Position numbers and translations under genes: made by a program
Notes under the pieces: model-generated
What the model saw: only the letters and a program-made list of their open reading frames with translations
What the model was told of the DNA's origin: nothing
Database searches by the model: none
Shown: positions 24,117 to 33,799 of the stretch, one piece after another
Layout of the letters: each line of letters starts with the position of its first letter
How positions within the stretch are numbered: position 1 is the stretch's first letter
Origin: Stictocephala bisonia
Taxonomy: Eukaryota > Arthropoda > Insecta > Hemiptera > Membracidae
Length of the DNA: 64,000 nt
Direction: 5' to 3'
Assembly: GCA_035578905.1 (NCBI GenBank)
Contig: JAQJVL010000280.1
Span: 744,001-808,000 of the forward strand

Positions 24117-25296
24117 ATGGATATACTGAAGCGGCAAAGGACTTTATTGCGTAGTGTTTTTACAAGAAATATAAACAGTATAAAAGAACTGTTGGAAAAT
24201 TACCCTCTTGATTTGGCTGAAATAGAAATATCCTTCAACATTCTACAACAAAAAGCTGATGAACTACAAGCTGTTGATAAAGAAATAAGGGACTTGCTGT
24301 TGAATGATGAAAATACAACTGAAAATGATGTTCTAGCTGAAACAACAAACACAGATAAGTATGTAGGTAATTTTGAGTCCATTCGGCTAAAAGTTCAAAA
24401 ACTTTTAAAACAAGAAGAGGCAATAAGTCAAGTAAGCTCTAACAACTTAGGACTAGGTTCTGATGCCAACTATAATTCAATATTAAATAAAAGAACCTAT
24501 AGACTTCCAAAAATTGAAATCAAGAAATTTGACGGGGAACTTATCAATTGGTTACCTTTTTGGAGCCAGTTTGAGAAAATAGATATAGACCCTAGCATTG
24601 CACCAGCAGGTAAATTTCAGTACCTCTTGCAGTGTATAGTACCTGGTACTAGGGCCTATGAAGTTGTTCAAAGCTTCCCACCAATTGGACCAAACTATTC
24701 TAAAGTAACTGAAAGTTTGAAAACCCAATTTGGTAAAGATGATTTATTAGTAGAGGTATATGTTAGAGAGCTGCTTAAGATAGTCCTAACAAATTCACTA
24801 AAAAGTAAGAACCATATGTCTCTCCAAACTTTGTATGATAAAATTGAGTCTCATTTAAGAAATTTAGAAACTCTAGGTGTGACAACTGACAAATGCGCGT
24901 CTCTTCTATATACAAAGGTAGAGTCCTGCATGTCGGAAGAACCTTGGCAACGAAGAAGCTTGGCAACGAAGTTCCCATCGTACTGGGAAAAGTCCTCAGG
25001 ATCGCTTGAACAATTTAATGAAATTTATGCTTTCAGAAGTAGAGAGTGAACAAAGAATTGGATTGGCAATGTCTGGTTTTGTAATAGGTCTAAACTCGAA
25101 TCACAAGGAAAGTAAGCAGACTAAAAAATCTTTTTCACAGACACAAGATATGAAGCCTTCTACTTCTACTGCTGCTAACTTGGTGTCTTTCGGTAAGTAC
25201 GACAAATCCTTGATTTGCATATTTTGTGAAAAATCACATAAAAGTTCAGATTGTTTCTCAGCTCAGAAAATGGCTCAGATGAAAAAACTCAAATCA
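24117..25296 (+). pseudogene. BEL gag region (frameshifted)
   Basis: The first frame (24117-25049, 310 codons, MDILKRQRTLLRS) has an N-terminal helical segment. A DUF1759-like core follows (LPKIEIKKFDGELINWLPFW), typical of the gag part of BEL/Pao polyproteins. Near 25040 the message moves to another frame (25006-25299), which carries a zinc-knuckle-like CIFCEKSHKSSDC. It then returns to the first frame at 25251. In an intact element these form one polyprotein, so the shifts mark decay or, less likely, a programmed shift. Confidence 0.85.
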
Positions 25297-26978
25297 TAAA
25301 AGAAAAGAGGTGTTGTTTTTGTTGCTTAAAACCAGGCCACAGCATTAAACAATGCAAATCTAGTTTGAAATGTCCTCTGTGTAAAAAACGACACTTTGTC
25401 GTCATGTGCCCTAATTTTCATGTAAATAGTAATGTTTCTAGGCCTACTAATATGTTGAAACCTGAGGCTAAAGTAACTTGTGCTCAGTTAGAAGATAATG
25501 TGTTATCTAGTAGACCTAACCATTCTAACAATGTATCTCATCCCAGAGTCTTTATGCAGACCTTAATAGCTAACCTGAGGAATCCTAACACCAAAACCAC
25601 CATACCTGTGCGCTTGTTGTTTGATGTAGGCTCTGAGCGTTCGTATATAGCTCAGACTGAAGCTTGTGAGATTGAATACAAATCTTTGGGTCAAGAAAGA
25701 ATAGTAAATTCTTTGTTTGGTAATGTGAAAACTGCAGAAAACATCCATAACAAATATAGAGTTCATCTTTCAAACAAAGATGATTCGTACAGGTGTAACT
25801 TTGAAGTATTTAGTCAGCCTAAGATTTGTGGGAATATCAATCATGTAACCAACGGGCCTTGGTTAAAAGAGTTGGTTAGTAAAGGCGTCCATTTGACCGA
25901 TGCTGAAGAGTCAAATTTACCAATTAGTATTTTAATAGGAGCTGATGTGGCAGGTAAACTGTATACAGGAGATCGTCTCCAACTGGATTCTGGACTAGTG
26001 GCCATGAATACACTTCTAGGATGGACATTGATAGGTAAAGTACCAGGAGGCCTAACAGACGTACGCGATTGTTTGTCTTCTCTTGTAACTAGTATGTTTA
26101 TTCAAGATGCAAACATTGCAGATTTATGGAATCTAGACTGGATCGGGATAAAGGAACCTCCTAAGCACCAATCGGTGAAGGGAATTCAGATAGACGTCAA
26201 GGATCATTTTCTGCAAACAACAATTATTAATAAAGAGGGACGTTATGAAATCAAACTTCCATTCATTGACAACCATCCTCCTCTACCAACAAACAAAGTA
26301 TTGGCTGAGAAAAGACTTCAATCAGTAAGAAAAAGGCTTAAAAACAATGACTTGTTTTCAGAATATGACTCTGTGTTCAAGGACTGGAAAGAACAAGGCA
26401 TAATCGAAATTGTACCGACTGCTGAGTTGGATAAAGACTGTCATTACTTACCACATAGACCTGTTGTGAAAGAGAGCAGCCAGACGACGAGAATTCGACC
26501 AGTATTCTATGCATCTGCTAGAGACAGAAACCAGCCTTCACTAAATGATTGCTTGGAGTGTGGACCTAACCTAATAGAACTGATTCCGACAGTTATGCTT
26601 CGTTTCAGAGAAGGAAGATTTGGAGTAGTTGCAGACATCGCTAAAGCATTCTTACAGATAGCAGTAAACGGAGAGGATACCGACAAACTTCGTTTTTTAT
26701 GGTACAACAGTAATGATGAGATAGTTGTATATAGACATAAACGGGTAGTATTTGGAGTGAAATGCAGTCTGTTCTTATTGGGAGCAGTAATTGATCTTCA
26801 TCTTCAGAAAGCAACCACAAAGCCTGGTGGAGATATAAATTTAATTCAGAAATTGCAGAGAAAAGACTTAAATGGCTGCTCTCTTTCACAACAGGTCTAT
26901 GTGGTAAGTAATGACAGTCTTTATCCAACTCAGCACTCGGTACAATTTCGATTATGCCTTGTTCTTTCCAGTCCTTGA
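25251..26978 (+). pseudogene. BEL pol: zinc knuckles, protease and N-terminal reverse transcriptase (disrupted)
   Basis: In order: zinc knuckles CFCCLKPGHSIKQC and CPLCKKRHFVVMC; an aspartic-protease segment around LLFDVGSERSYI, where the usual D-S/T-G is DVG; a DUF1758-like stretch; and RT blocks HYLPHRPVVK, NDCLECGPNL and FGVVADIAKAFLQI (catalytic Asp in block A). After FGVKCSLFLLGAVIDLHLQK the frame runs into an inverted copy of an earlier RT segment (26873-27071). The YxDD box expected here is therefore absent and the frame stops at 26978. The enzyme cannot be active. Confidence 0.9.
26284..26482 (+). repeat. Parent segment of the inverted duplication in BEL pol
   Basis: About 199 bases encoding the RT N-terminal region from TNKVLAEKRLQS to VVKESS. 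It recurs as a reverse complement at 26873-27071 with very few differences, among them R/S after QSV and T/S after EIVP. Confidence 0.92.
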
Positions 26979-27071
26979 ACACAGAGTCATATTCTGAAAA
27001 CAAGTCATTGTTTTTAAGCCTTTTACTTACTGATTGAAGTCTTTTCTCAGCCAATACTTTGTTTGTTGGTA
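26873..27071 (-). repeat. Inverted copy of BEL RT segment
   Basis: Reverse complement of 26284-26482. It sits where the RT catalytic box and following sequence should be, between the RT and the A17/RNase H region. With the parent copy it forms a hairpin with 199-bp arms and a loop of about 390 bases. Confidence 0.92.
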
Positions 27072-27196
27072 CTAGAGTAAAGGCAGAGGGAAAATTTGAT
27101 CTTCGTGGTGGATTGCAACTGGTCAATCTTCGAATGGAAGTGAACCTTCAATAGTCAAATGTATTAGGTGTAAAATGGGACTATCAAAATGATCAA

Positions 27197-27973
27197 TTGT
27201 TTGTAGGATTAGACTCTATTAAAGATTTTGACCGCAATCACATTACCAAGAGAGAAATATTGTCAGTATCTCATAGAATATTTGACCCCTTAGGCTTCAT
27301 TTCTCCTGTTATGTTATACCCGAAATTGCTACTACAGAAGATGTGGGATAAGAAAATAGATTGGGACACACATGTTGAACCTAAAACTGCCGAGAGATTT
27401 TTGCAATGGTTTGATGAATTACTTAGTCTTCAAGACGTAAAAATACCTAGATGGTTAGGAAAAGAAGATACTTCAGTACGTTGTACTATCCATACGTTCT
27501 GCGATTCTAGTAAAGATGCATATGCAGCAGTGATATTCTTGAGAGTTGAAACCGAAAACAAAGTGACAGTTCAACTATTAGCATCAAAGTCTAGGGTGGC
27601 ACCTTTGAAAAGTCTTAGCATTCCTAGGCTAGAATTGTTAGCCGCAACGGTGGGAGTACGTTTGACTGAGACAATTGTAAAATCTTTGAACTGGCAGAAC
27701 ATTCCTATCTTTTATTGGACAGATTCGACAGCTGTATTAGGGTGGATAAGACAAGAATGTGATTGGAAAGTCTTTGTATGGAATCGAGTGTCAGAAATTA
27801 AAAAGTTGAGTAAAGTTGAGAATTGGAATTACATCAAAGGAGAATTCAACCCAGCTGACCTCCCGTCAAGAGGCTGTGACGCTCAGTATTTTTTAAAATC
27901 AAAATGGTGGGAAGGACCAGAATTGTTAAAGTTTGTACAAAGAACAAAGAAAAGAATGGCCTACAAAAGGTGA
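27197..27973 (+). pseudogene. BEL pol: A17 peptidase/RNase H region, truncated before integrase
   Basis: The 258-codon frame starts LDSIKDFDRNHITKREILSV. It contains RIFDPLGFISPV, the hallmark of the Pao A17 region, then FCDSSKDAYAAV and YWTDSTAVLGWI (RNase H-like acidic residues) and EFNPADLPSRG. It stops at 27973, only about 175 bases before the polypurine tract. The integrase (HHCC zinc finger and DDE core) is therefore deleted. It lies in the same transcription unit as the preceding pol fragment. Confidence 0.9.
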
Positions 27974-28137
27974 AATAAATTTAAATTCAGAAGAAATTGA
28001 AAATGAAAAGGAGAGCAAACTCATAAAAAGAGGAAAACAAAAATATTATTAAAACTCGATCAGGAAGAACTATAAACAAACCCAACAAGTATGGCATATG
28101 AGGGAATACAAGTTGAGTAATTAATTGTAAATTACTC

Positions 28138-28149
28138 AAGGTGGGAGAA
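28138..28149 (+). promoter_or_regulatory. Polypurine tract of the BEL element
   Basis: AAGGTGGGAGAA lies directly before the TG of the 3' LTR, where plus-strand DNA synthesis is primed. The placement independently supports 28150 as the LTR start. Confidence 0.75.
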
Positions 28150-29008
28150 TGAAATCTATATCTATAAAATCCAATGTATGTTTGTTTGTCTATCCTTTAT
28201 GCGCTACCAAACCGTCCAGCCGATCGCCATGAAACTTGGGGGAGTTGTTCTATATACCCCAGGGAAGGTTTCTGTCCTATTCCCGTTTCTTTAATCCCTC
28301 AGGGCTCCATTCCTTGGACTTCTAAAATTTCGATGTTAATCAAATAGCAGGATGCATGAAGGTATAATAAGTCAAATATAAAAAGAATATCAGCTGTGGG
28401 TTTTAAATATGTCAAAATTAAATTAAATCATGTGTTAATTTTTTAAACTGTTTATATTTTTATGTTTTGATTTCTTGTGAAGCTATATTAATTGATTGAT
28501 TTATTTGATTAACAGCTGTTAAATAAAAACAAATAGAATAAAATTGTGGTATGCAAAACTTTCAAAATTAAAAATAATTGAGTACAGTAGTAAACTACAC
28601 AAAACATCAGCTGTTGTAAATTGGATACTGTGTAAACTGAAAGGTTGCTGCACATTTCAATGATACAATCAAAACTCAATATTATGACCGGCGAAGCGGG
28701 CGGGTACAGCTAGTGGATTATAATTTTGATGTATTAAAACAGCTGTTTGAAATTATTTACTAAAATTTGATACGTACTCTATGCTTTTATGTTTTGTTAT
28801 TATGTGTTGATTTAAAGAATATTATTGACAGATGTTAAATATTAGACAGTTTATTGTTGAAGGAAAAGAATTGTACAGTATATTTAATTTGTGTTACAGT
28901 AAAAGTTTATCAGTACCTAAAACGTTTAGTTTAATTATTATTTCCACTGAACTAATTAATCTCTATTTAAAATCTATAATGAGTAGAAAAGTGTAATTGT
29001 ACTTTACA
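28150..29008 (+). repeat. BEL element 3' LTR, interrupted by a Helitron
   Basis: TGAAA (28150-28154) is separated from TGGATTATAATTTTG (28714 onward) by a 559-base insertion. Joined, they match the start of the 5' LTR. The remaining 295 bases match the 5' LTR apart from scattered changes and a gap near 28950. It ends ACTTTACA, followed by the TSD TACAC. Confidence 0.92.
28155..28713 (+). mobile_element. Non-autonomous Helitron-like element, family B
   Basis: It starts TCTATATCTATAAAATCC after a host A and ends GGTACAGCTAG before a host T, with GC-rich hairpin-forming sequence (ACCGGCGAAGCGGGCGGGT) just before the 3' end. The ends are fixed because the element sits inside a known LTR and the other LTR shows the empty site. 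No target duplication was made, as expected for Helitrons. It has no coding capacity and does not resemble family A (2073-2751, 43637-44949) apart from the general termini. Confidence 0.88.
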
Positions 29009-29013
29009 TACAC

Positions 29014-30900
29014 TGTTTATTAAAATTACATCATAAGACGTGTTGACTGTATAACTACTGGTTTACAATTGGACTACACACTCCATGAGGGGGTGGGGGT
29101 AATAAGTTACTGACATTGATACAACACTACTCTCCCCTTACAGTTAATTAATTACATAACAAAATTTAAATTACAATCATTAACAAAATAAAATTGCTTA
29201 AAACTAAAATTCTTATTTGAACTTATTATTCTAACAACAACAAAATTATTATTTTAAATTAAACTCCGAAAAAGTAGATCTGTTTATTGTTTATATCATT
29301 CTACCTCTACTAGATACATGTTTAAGTAAATTTTCAGGAGTAGATGGACTACGGACAGTAGATCGACTAGGACTTGGTGTTGATTCTATAGAAGATGAAC
29401 TTCTAGGACTTGAACTTCTGGAGTTTGGAAAACAGACTGCTTAGTATTAGGTATTTCATGAGCGTCCATCTAACTTTTCCGTAAGGGGGGGGGGCGAAGG
29501 ATCTGAAGAAATAGAACACCCTCCAATAAAAAAGGAGATAAGAGAATTAAAATTTTTTTTAAATTTAGGTACACAATGGTTGATTTTACGAATTTTTGTA
29601 CCTAAATTTGCTTTGTAAATTCAGGCGCTTAGGCCTATTGTTTTGTGCATTTTTTTTAACATTTGAAAACAAGAATTGATAATATAGCGTGATGTAATAA
29701 TTAATCACAATGGCTGTAGCTTACGCCAGGGTCTGTAGAGAACTTGGAACTATTAGCATAGACCTTCTATTACATCAATAATAAGAATGTTTAGAATGTC
29801 TAAGCTAGTTTGTCCATTGGACATAATTTTCTAAATACTATTAGAATTTTGTCTATAATAATTCAATAAACAAATAAGTATAGTAAAAGAAAAGTGAAGG
29901 ACAAAAAACGTTAAACAAATTATTTCAAAACGTCTTTAATGACAATAATGTTGTATTTTGAACATATTCAGAAACTATATTAACACAATGACAATAGTTC
30001 AAATAATTGAAAAATTATTGAAAATCCTATTGTACTATAATTATAGTGTAACATTATAACATGTAAAAATTAACAAACCCTTCTTGTTTGTATCTATTTG
30101 TATCTAGAACTTGTCAGAAAACGCAAATAGTAAAATTCTTTTATTTTGAACAAACACATTCAAGACTTCATCTACAAAATGTATTCCTTTCTTGGCCTTG
30201 ATTCTGTTCCTGTGCAGACTCAACAAACAAAGACTCTACAGTCGGTATTCTCCCATTGTACTACGTGGGGAGGGACGAGTCTGTTTACAGACTCGCGGAC
30301 GGGTCATTCTCGCTTGACGCTCATTCCTTTCCGGGCGTCTGGCGTGACTCCTCGTGCATACGTGTCAATCATTTAACTTTATGCTTTTATTGCACAGTCT
30401 GCAAAAATGTGGTTAACGAGGGGTCTCATGGGGGGGGGGGGGCTCGAGCTTCTCAGCCCATATTGATGGACGCCCATGTGTAGTTTGTAATATATGAGGT
30501 GACACAGTTCAATAGCTAGGACTCATATTATTACTTACTTCTGAACATCTAGAAGCATGAATGTAGTATTCTCTAAGTTGATTTACACGTGCTTTATGCA
30601 AAGTATCATCTGACAGTAGTTTAACTAAATAAACCACTTTACTTGTCTTCTTGTTCACTTACCTTAAACATATTTAATAGCTTTTGTTGTTTCATTTAGA
30701 TTTACCAACACTGTCTGTTTTATACCAAATGAAGGCACTGCTCCCCTCAAAGGTAAAGCTAGAGTGGGTTTAGAAAATCGTCGATGTACAAAATTATGTT
30801 CGCCAATAAGAGAACCCATTTATCCGTAGGGGACCCCAGTGCTTTGAGAGAACTGGAAGACTTGTTAACAGTTGACATGAGATTGTAGAGGCATTGCGCA
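29014..30900. other. Probable remnants of another retroelement, minus strand
   Basis: On the minus strand, TAAGGGGAGAGTAGTGTTG (about 29120-29140) resembles a polypurine tract with an LTR start. A Ser/Pro-rich frame (about 29290-29440; SSSPRSSSSIESTPSPS) and a VVYLVKLLSDDTLHKARVN-like stretch (about 30570-30640) could be old retroelement coding sequence. G-runs lie at about 29487-29496 and 30425-30436. A perfect 8-bp-stem hairpin (CGAGTCTG/CAGACTCG) is near 30274-30293. The assignment is weak. Confidence 0.3.
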
Positions 30901-31257
30901 GATTTCTTACCGAATGGTTTCAGATTAAAAATATCATCTTAAGGTTTTTTAGTAAAACCCGTTTATTTTCATATTTAGCCACGAGCTTTTCCCCAGCTAG
31001 TATGACATTTCCACTGTTATTTGAAAGTTCGAAATTGGTTCCGGTTGAGCTGCGTCACCTAACCAATTCTTTTTGAGGTGATGTAGCCTCGCTAAATCTG
31101 TCTAGTCTAGATTTTGAATGACTAACGATGACAAAAATCAAGGAATTGTTCATAAAACTGGTAGCTTCTTGAGATATTATGGTAATGAATAATAATTTTG
31201 GTAGAATTGATGAATCCATGATTATTCTATCGGTATTTTATCCTGATTGGTTAATAT

Positions 31258-31543
31258 TAACAATTGATGGTAAACTTTACCTCTTTTGTTCCGCCACCAA
31301 TCTTCAGTTTTTTCTGACACTACCGGTTTCGGAGACTAATCTCCATCTTCAGGTGTCCATCACTGTCACTACACACTAAACCATTTGTTAAATTTGTATT
31401 AGAATTGTATTATAGAATGGTTTAGTGTGTAGTGACAGTGATGGACACCTGAAGATGGAGATTAGTCTCCGAAACCGGTAGTGTCAGAAAAAACTGAAGA
31501 TTGGTGGCGGAACAAAAGAGGTAAAGTTTACCATCAATTGTTA
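31258..31543. repeat. Perfect 128-bp inverted repeat with 30-base loop
   Basis: Bases 31258-31385 are the exact reverse complement of 31416-31543 by direct comparison. Each arm contains CTGAAGA, then a GGAGA-TTAG-TCTCC hairpin, then GAAAC (31449-31475 in the right arm). This resembles the core layout of hammerhead ribozymes and the CTGAAGA...CGAAAC motif common in some retroelements, but a convincing stem I was not found. The perfection implies recent origin or gene conversion. Confidence 0.95.
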
Positions 31544-33100
31544 GAATTGATGAGTTTGGCCGAGTCGTTGAATTAGAGGTACTACTATTAGTTATCCTTG
31601 CATATTGTTGCATTGGTATCGATAACTCCTCCAGAAAGACAACCATTGCAGATTTGCTTATCACTGTGTTGAGAATTATTCTTCATATAGTATTATTTTT
31701 TTAATGTGTTTATGATCTACTAGTCATATGTTTTTGACAGGTGAATTTGAAGACTAATTGTTGATTGTTAATGGCTTTTAGAATTGTGGCAATAGATTGA
31801 AATGAAAAGATCAAAGTGTTTATTGATTGTGATAAAGTATTATGTCGTCTTCTTTAAAGGCTTTATTCACAAATGTTAACCAAACTGAGTTCTGCTGATT
31901 TTTAGTATAAACTTAAAAGTGATTCCAAAAATTACGTGGTTCGAATTTGGAGTTACATCAACTGGGCTCGGCTATATTGATCCTCAGTGATGTAGGCTAG
32001 TTATTCCAATAATTCAGCTTTTGACTCACATATTCTACCGTGATGCAGTCGGTTTGTTCTTGAGACTGGCTCAGAATCGTTGTAATATGCTTGTCCTTGA
32101 AAGGCCATCACATTTCTCCAGCTGCTTCAAGCGTGTTAGTTTTAGATTTAGTTTAAATATCATGACATCTTGACTAGTATATAATAAACCGCAGTTGATG
32201 GCCAAAGTAACAAAAGAATACAGTTGATTCAAAGTTGTAATTTATATTTGTCATGATAATTGATACAAAATACCTTGTACTACTAAAGGCTTTATTCAAC
32301 AAAACTTCTTCCATAAATAAAGTTAGAACAATACTAATGCCCTTCAGAATTATGACATGTTAAAATTCTGATTGTTATCTAAAGACTGTAACAATTAATA
32401 TATTAAAACATTTAACATGTGCTATTTAATTCACACAGTTGTTCGAAGAGCTTATGTCACTATTTATCTTCTAAGACCAATTAGCGAAGTTCTCAAACTA
32501 CGGGTTTCCTTATTAACTACGGATGATCTTTCATTATTTTAACAAATTTAAAAGGACTTTATATTTATTTGCGTTATTTTCTCACAATGTACCTATCGAG
32601 TTATGGTACTAATTAATCGAGTCTATACTTGCACTAAACATTCAATTATATATGATATTGACACATACTTATAATTCCACATAAGGGGGTTTGTTAACCA
32701 AAAAAGGTTAAATTACAAATTCTGTATAATAGATGGAATTATACCTATCTAAATTCCACCAAGGAATCGTTGAAGAACATGCTGTTGTTGTTGAATATGT
32801 AGTAGTTAGTTGAACAGGAATCTTAATGGAATTGTATATCAGGCATTGTGGTCTGATATATGATACATGTGGCTATATTCGGCTGGGAAAGGTGTTTGGA
32901 GGATATCTGGTTGGAGAAAGGAGGGTTGGGGTAATCTTTTGACCAACATTATTGGTATATATCTTTTGACCAATATATCTGTATATATGTACGTATATAG
33001 TGTATGTTTATTGGCAGTTACTATTTATTGATTTAAATTTATATAAAAGCTGTGTTGTATACAAAACTCCAAAAGTTATTATATATCAGTGAAAATAAAA
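31544..33100. other. Non-coding stretch, nothing recognised
   Basis: AT-rich sequence without supported genes. It may be the 5' remainder of the decayed LINE that follows on the minus strand, but no protein block was recognisable. Confidence 0.4.
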
Positions 33101-33104
33101 ATAA

Positions 33105-33400
33105 TCAAGCGATCTCCTGTCACAAAGCTTAGTTCAGTCCATCAAACCATTTAAGACCTGTCTCACTGATTCTATGTATGCTAATTAATCCCTCGGTAAA
33201 ACAGCGCAGGGGGCACCTTGTAACTATGTTATCCATTGTTTGGATATACTCCCCACAATCACCATGACTGATCAAGTGTTATTCCCCGTTTGTATCTACA
33301 GTAAATACATCGGCCCACTCCAGTTCGGAACCGATTCAACAATGTCCATACCCTACGAGGTAGGTTCATCCCACCTATAGGAATTGACGGATCGTTAATA
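33105..33400 (-). pseudogene. LINE C-terminal fragment
   Basis: On the minus strand a broken frame reads RRVWTLLNRFRTGVGRC, then KRGITLD, then the relic of a CDCG...QTMDHIV...CPLR block. This is the zinc-finger-like C-terminal region of several arthropod LINE polyproteins. Stops interrupt it. The rest of the element was not traced. Confidence 0.55.
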
Positions 33401-33767
33401 AGTAACTTATTTCGTACATCAAAACTGTTCTACTCTATAGTCCAGCTACTATTGGGCGAGAAATTTGATCTGCTCAACTGGAAAGCAGTACGTAGAGGTG
33501 GGTACATAAAAAATAATAAAATTTACACTAACGTTAACACGACATTTTAAAATTACCGCAGTATTAAAACAGTATAAATAGGTTTAAGGGTTTTATTACA
33601 CTCACATTCACTTTAAACGTTAACTATCATAAGGACACACTGTTTACTAACTTCAACAATGAATTTACCAAAGCTGCAATTAACCATAGCCAGTCTTAAA
33701 CTAAAGTAACAAAATATACAACACTGAAACCAAACATGTATGTACTTGTATCCAAATTGTTGTATAC

Positions 33768-33791
<24 letters not shown>
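33768..33791. repeat. Poly(A) run at the 3' edge of a minus-strand LINE
   Basis: A run of about 24 A on the plus strand, hence T on the sense strand of the LINE that ends here. It is on the opposite strand from a normal retrotransposition tail. Confidence 0.85.

Positions 33792-33799
<8 letters not shown>

Larger units (their letters stand above)
23733..29008 (+). mobile_element. BEL/Pao-type LTR retrotransposon, internally rearranged
   Basis: Two LTRs (23733-24050 and 28150-29008, the latter interrupted) start TG and end CA. They are bounded by the 5-base direct repeat TACAC (23728-23732 and 29009-29013), the TSD size of this superfamily. A primer-binding-like TGGCGACCGTGACA follows the 5' LTR, and a purine-rich tract (28138-28149) precedes the 3' LTR. 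The interior codes for gag, protease, RT and the A17/RNase H region typical of BEL/Pao. The integrase is missing, the RT catalytic segment is replaced by an inverted duplication, and there are frameshifts. The element is therefore defective. Confidence 0.93.

Noticed and set aside
30274..30293. An 8-bp-stem hairpin as a terminator or regulatory RNA
   Set aside because: An isolated short palindrome with no associated gene; this is expected by chance in a window of this size.
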